A stretch of DNA of 16,716 bases from Acetobacteraceae bacterium (lineage in GTDB: Bacteria > Pseudomonadota > Alphaproteobacteria > Acetobacterales > Acetobacteraceae), in assembly GCA_003133265.1 (NCBI GenBank), contig PKWQ01000412.1, forward strand, positions 3,860-20,575. Reading direction: 5' to 3'. The notes beneath the pieces are model-generated. The model was given only the letters and a program-made list of their open reading frames with translations. It was not told where the DNA came from and did no database searches. The position numbers and the translations under genes were made by a program. Below are positions 13,696-16,716 of this stretch, one piece after another. The stretch's first letter is position 1. Each line of letters opens with the position of its first letter.

Positions 13696-14802
13696 TTGTT
13701 CCCTGCCGTTCCCGATTTCCTTTTTTCCCTCGGCGCCTTCGTTGTCGTGCTGGGGGTACTCGTGTTCGTGCACGAGCTTGGCCACTATCTCGCGGCGCGC
13801 TGGCGCCATGTGCATGTGGATGTTTTTTCGATCGGATTCGGTCGTGCCATCGCCAGCTGGACCGACAAGGTCGGCACGGTATGGAAGGTGGCGTGGATCC
13901 CGCTCGGCGGCTACGTGAAGCTGCACGGCCAGGAGCGGCCCGAGGATGTCACGGACGAGGAGCGGGCGAAGTGGATGCCGGGCCACACGTTCCATGAGAA
14001 ATCCGTGCTGTCGCGCGCGATCGTGGTCGCGGCCGGACCGGTGGCGAATTTCGTGCTTGCCATTGTCCTGTTCTCCGCCTTGTTCGTCACTGTCGGCCGC
14101 CCGGTCACGGTGCCGGTCGTGGGCGAGGTCATGGCCGACTCGGCCGCGGCGCATGCCGGCTTGGCCCCGGGCGACCGGATCGAGGCGATCGGGTCAACCC
14201 CGATCGTCAGCTTCGCGGACATCCAGCGTTTTATCGCCGTCCACCCGGGCGAGCATCTGGACCTGAAACTGCACCGCGACGGCGTGGCGATGACGCTCCC
14301 GGTGCTGACGGACTCGCGCGATGGCGGCAAGGTCGGCGTGCTCGGCATCAGGGGCGGTCAGGTCGAGTACGTCCATCTCGGCCCGGCGCAGGCGGTGGTG
14401 GCCGGCGTGGCGCAGACCTGGGAGATAACGGCGCAGACCTTCGCCTCGGTGGCGCAGATGATCGGCGGCTCGCGTGGGACCGAGGATCTGGGCGGGCCGC
14501 TGCGCATCGCCCAGCTCTCGGGCCAGGTGGCGAACCTCGGTCTGGCGAGCCTCATCTCCTTCATCGCGGTCCTGTCGGTCAATCTGGGGCTGATCAACCT
14601 GTTCCCGGTACCCGTCCTGGATGGCGGGCATCTGCTGTTCTACCTGGTGGAGGCGATTCGCGGCCGGCCGCTGCCGCCGAAGGCACAGGCGGTCGGTTTT
14701 CGCGCCGGACTGGCGCTTCTCGCCGGCCTGTTCATCTTCACGACCTGGAACGATCTCTCGCATTTGGGCATGTTCCGCTGGGTCTTCGGCCTGATCGGCT
14801 AG
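13696..14802 (+). CDS. rseP: RIP zinc metalloprotease RseP (site-2 protease family)
   Basis: RseP cuts transmembrane segments of anti-sigma factors and leftover signal peptides inside the inner membrane, as part of envelope stress signalling. The 368-residue protein has HELGH (26-30) in the first membrane segment, giving two zinc ligands and the catalytic Glu27, and NLFPVPVLDGGH (301-312) in a late segment, giving the third ligand, Asp309. One PDZ region is evident between membrane segments (about 135-215, with AHAGLAPGDRIEAI), whereas E. coli RseP (about 450 residues) has two; single-PDZ forms are common elsewhere. It starts with TTG, supported by GAAAGG nine bases ahead. No anti-sigma factor gene is in the window, so the substrate is unknown. 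Confidence 0.95.
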   Translation: MFPAVPDFLFSLGAFVVVLGVLVFVHELGHYLAARWRHVHVDVFSIGFGRAIASWTDKVGTVWKVAWIPLGGYVKLHGQERPEDVTDEERAKWMPGHTFHEKSVLSRAIVVAAGPVANFVLAIVLFSALFVTVGRPVTVPVVGEVMADSAAAHAGLAPGDRIEAIGSTPIVSFADIQRFIAVHPGEHLDLKLHRDGVAMTLPVLTDSRDGGKVGVLGIRGGQVEYVHLGPAQAVVAGVAQTWEITAQTFASVAQMIGGSRGTEDLGGPLRIAQLSGQVANLGLASLISFIAVLSVNLGLINLFPVPVLDGGHLLFYLVEAIRGRPLPPKAQAVGFRAGLALLAGLFIFTTWNDLSHLGMFRWVFGLIG

Positions 14803-14807
14803 GATGT

Positions 14808-14838
14808 TTGCTTCCCAACGGCGGCGGGCATCGATTAA
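14808..14838 (+). promoter_or_regulatory. Weak candidate promoter of bamA
   Basis: TTGCTT (14808-14813) is followed after 19 bases by GATTAA (14833-14838), in the 158-base spacer between rseP and bamA. Spacing and matches are not ideal. The spacer is the longest in the envelope gene run, which makes a separate promoter for bamA plausible. Confidence 0.25.
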
Positions 14839-14907
14839 ACGTTCGTCGTGCTCGTAGCCGGGTGGCGCGCGCCGCGCCCTGGGGCTATTGTGCGCGACGC
14901 CTGGGAA

Positions 14908-14932
14908 TCGAGGCGTGCGGCGCCTGCCTCGA
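14908..14932 (+). promoter_or_regulatory. Hairpin just before the bamA ribosome binding site
   Basis: TCGAGGC (14908-14914) pairs with GCCTCGA (14926-14932) around an 11-base loop. It ends 13 bases before the GGGGAGA ribosome binding site (14946-14952) of bamA. It could end some transcripts from rseP or tune bamA translation; neither is shown. Confidence 0.35.
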
Positions 14933-14945
14933 GCGGGGCTTCATT

Positions 14946-14952
14946 GGGGAGA
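14946..14952 (+). promoter_or_regulatory. Ribosome binding site that decides the TTG start of bamA
   Basis: GGGGAGA lies eight bases before TTG at 14961. Starting there gives a proper signal peptide. The first in-frame ATG (15027) would remove nearly all of it, so the TTG is strongly preferred. Confidence 0.75.
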
Positions 14953-14960
14953 TCAGCCTT

Positions 14961-16716
14961 TTGATACGCATTCGCGCCGTACTGGTTGCCGCCATCTGCC
15001 TGTTGCCATTGCTCTCCGGTACCGCCATGGCCCAGCGCGCCGGCGTATCCCAGACCGGGGAAGGGCAGGCCGCGCGCGGTCAGCAATTCGCCCAGATCAA
15101 TTCCGGTGGCACGGTCCAGTCGATCAGGATCGAGGGTAACCAGCGCATCGAAGGGGGTACGATCCGCTCCTACATGCTGGTGGTGCCCGGCGATCCCTTC
15201 GATCAGGACCGGATCGACCGCAGCCTGAAGACGCTCTACGCCACGGGGCTGTTCCAGGACGTCAAGCTGCAGCGCGAAGGCGCCGTGCTGGTGGTGCGGG
15301 TGGTTGAGAACCCGATCGTCAACCGCGTCGCCTTCGAGGGCAACCACAAGCTGAGCGACGAGCAGCTGCGCCCGGACATGGAGCTGCGTCCGCGCGCGGT
15401 GTTCACCCCGGCCCTGGCGCAGACCGATCGCCAGCACATCCTGGATCTGTATGCCAGACGCGGCCGGTTCGACGCGACAGTCGAGCCGAAGGTCATCCGT
15501 TTGTCGCAGAACCGGGTGGATGTCGTTTTCGAGATCAACGAAGGCGAGACGACGTTGATCAGCCGGATCGCGTTCGTCGGCAACCATGCCTTCAGCGAGG
15601 GACGCCTGCGCGAGGTGGTCAACTCGCGCGAGGAGGCGTGGTGGCGGTTCTTTTCCAGCAGCGACTCCTTCGACCCGGAGCGGCTGAATTTCGACAAGGA
15701 ACTGCTGCGCCGTTTCTACCTGCACGAAGGCTATATCGATATAGAGATAACAAATGCGAAGGCCGAGCTGTCGCCGGACCGCAAGGCCTTCTTCGAGACC
15801 TTCACCCTGAACGAGGGTGACCGCGTCCGTGTGGGCAAGGTCACGATCGTTTCGCATCTGCGCAAGCTCTCGGGCGATGAACTGACCGACAAGCTGTTGA
15901 TGGCCGAGGGGGACTGGTACGACGGTGACCTGGTGGGCCGTACCGCCGATGACATCACCGCCGAGCTACAGAACCGTGGGTTCGCGTTCGTCGATATCCA
16001 GCCGCGAATCACGCGTGACCGCGAGAAGCACACGGTCGATTTGAGTTTCGAGATCGGCGAGGGGCCGCGGGTCTATGTCGAACGCATCGACATCACCGGC
16101 AACGTACGCACCGAGGACAAGGTGATCCGTCGGGAGCTGCGGCTCGCCGAAGGCGACGCCTTCAGCGCCTCGGCGGTCAAGCTGTCCCGTCAGCGGCTGA
16201 ACGATCTGCAGTATTTCGGCAAGGTCGACATCCAGAACAGCCCTGGTTCCGCGCCGGACAAGGCGCTGCTGAACGTAGCGGTCGAAGAGAAGGCGACCGG
16301 GGAGCTGAGCTTCGGCGGTGGCTATTCGACCGACGTGGGTGCGCTGCTGAACGTGGGGCTCAGGGAAAAGAACCTGGTCGGCACCGGCATCAGTGCCGGC
16401 ATCAACGGCACGCTGGCGCAGAAGAGCAGTACGATCGATTTGAGCGTCGCCGACCCTTACTTCCTGGATCGCAATCTGGTGGCCGGATTCGATGTCTTCT
16501 ATATCGTGACCAACAACCTGGGCACCGCGGTGTATGACGAGCGGCGGGCGGGTATCGCGTTGAACATGGGGTACGCGTTCAACGAGCATCTCCGGCAAAA
16601 CTGGAGTTACTCGTACGTCAATCGAGAGGTGTTCAACATCTACCCCGGCGCCAGCTATTACATCCTGGATCAGGGCGGCACGACGACCCTGTCGCAGGTC
16701 GGGCAGACACTCTCGC
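14961..16716 (+). CDS. bamA: Outer membrane protein assembly factor BamA (3' end cut by window edge)
   Basis: BamA is the core of the BAM complex that folds beta-barrel proteins into the outer membrane. The visible 585 residues start at a TTG. Residues 1-24 are a signal peptide (MIRIRAVLVAAICLLPLLSG, cleaved near AMA-Q). Five POTRA domains follow, roughly 51-117, 118-195, 198-286, 289-368 and 371-445, each with the usual GN or EGN turns (IEGNQRI, FEGNHKL, FVGNHAF, ITGNVRT). The barrel begins near 447 with GELSFGGGYSTDVG, and ADPYFLDRNL (497-506) is a known conserved barrel strand. The rest of the barrel, with the VRGF lock motif, lies outside the window. A Sam50/TamA relative is ruled out by the five POTRA domains and the rseP-bamA order. 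Confidence 0.96.
   Translation, partial: MIRIRAVLVAAICLLPLLSGTAMAQRAGVSQTGEGQAARGQQFAQINSGGTVQSIRIEGNQRIEGGTIRSYMLVVPGDPFDQDRIDRSLKTLYATGLFQDVKLQREGAVLVVRVVENPIVNRVAFEGNHKLSDEQLRPDMELRPRAVFTPALAQTDRQHILDLYARRGRFDATVEPKVIRLSQNRVDVVFEINEGETTLISRIAFVGNHAFSEGRLREVVNSREEAWWRFFSSSDSFDPERLNFDKELLRRFYLHEGYIDIEITNAKAELSPDRKAFFETFTLNEGDRVRVGKVTIVSHLRKLSGDELTDKLLMAEGDWYDGDLVGRTADDITAELQNRGFAFVDIQPRITRDREKHTVDLSFEIGEGPRVYVERIDITGNVRTEDKVIRRELRLAEGDAFSASAVKLSRQRLNDLQYFGKVDIQNSPGSAPDKALLNVAVEEKATGELSFGGGYSTDVGALLNVGLREKNLVGTGISAGINGTLAQKSSTIDLSVADPYFLDRNLVAGFDVFYIVTNNLGTAVYDERRAGIALNMGYAFNEHLRQNWSYSYVNREVFNIYPGASYYILDQGGTTTLSQVGQTLS

Noticed and set aside
15027..15029. ATG as the bamA start
   Set aside because: It would remove nearly all of the signal peptide and has no ribosome binding site; TTG at 14961 has both.

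Overview
The window is GC-rich and almost fully coded. It reads as a core-genome stretch of an alphaproteobacterium, most likely Rhodospirillales/Acetobacteraceae. That placement rests on base composition, on protein style and on two gene neighbourhoods known from alphaproteobacteria: ppiD upstream of trpE-G-D-C, and rpsB-tsf-pyrH-frr-uppS-cdsA-dxr-rseP-bamA. The family-level placement is inference; no rRNA or other marker was available to test it.

Layout. (1) 1-5361, minus strand: ppiD, trpE, trpG, trpD and the 5' part of trpC (cut by the window edge), packed with gaps of 12-31 bp. This looks like one transcription unit coupling a periplasmic folding factor to tryptophan synthesis. (2) 5362-5469: a short divergent promoter region between ppiD and tpiA. 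(3) 5470-6207, plus strand: tpiA (glycolysis/gluconeogenesis). (4) 6208-7618: the only low-coding stretch, about 1.4 kb. It holds a cluster of inverted repeats after tpiA, one small predicted exported protein with an internal 21-residue duplication, several strong hairpins, and the long leader of rpsB. (5) 7619-9379: rpsB and tsf with a 12-bp hairpin between them, closed by a convincing intrinsic terminator. (6) 9546-16716: pyrH, frr, uppS, cdsA, dxr, rseP and bamA (cut by the window edge).

How the genes work together. The right half joins translation (S2, EF-Ts, ribosome recycling factor) and UMP supply to envelope building. UppS makes the C55 lipid carrier from isoprenoid units, Dxr commits carbon to those units by the MEP pathway, CdsA makes CDP-diacylglycerol for phospholipids, RseP is the intramembrane protease of the envelope stress pathway, and BamA inserts outer membrane proteins. 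PpiD on the left also serves envelope protein folding.

I found no CRISPR array, tRNA, rRNA, phage module, toxin-antitoxin pair or new multi-gene defence system. The points worth a second look are the 1.4-kb accessory gap with its repeat-containing exported protein, a 15-bp in-frame tandem repeat at the start of cdsA, a run of UUG start codons (cdsA, rseP, bamA), and the hairpin-rich leader and intergenic hairpin of rpsB-tsf.
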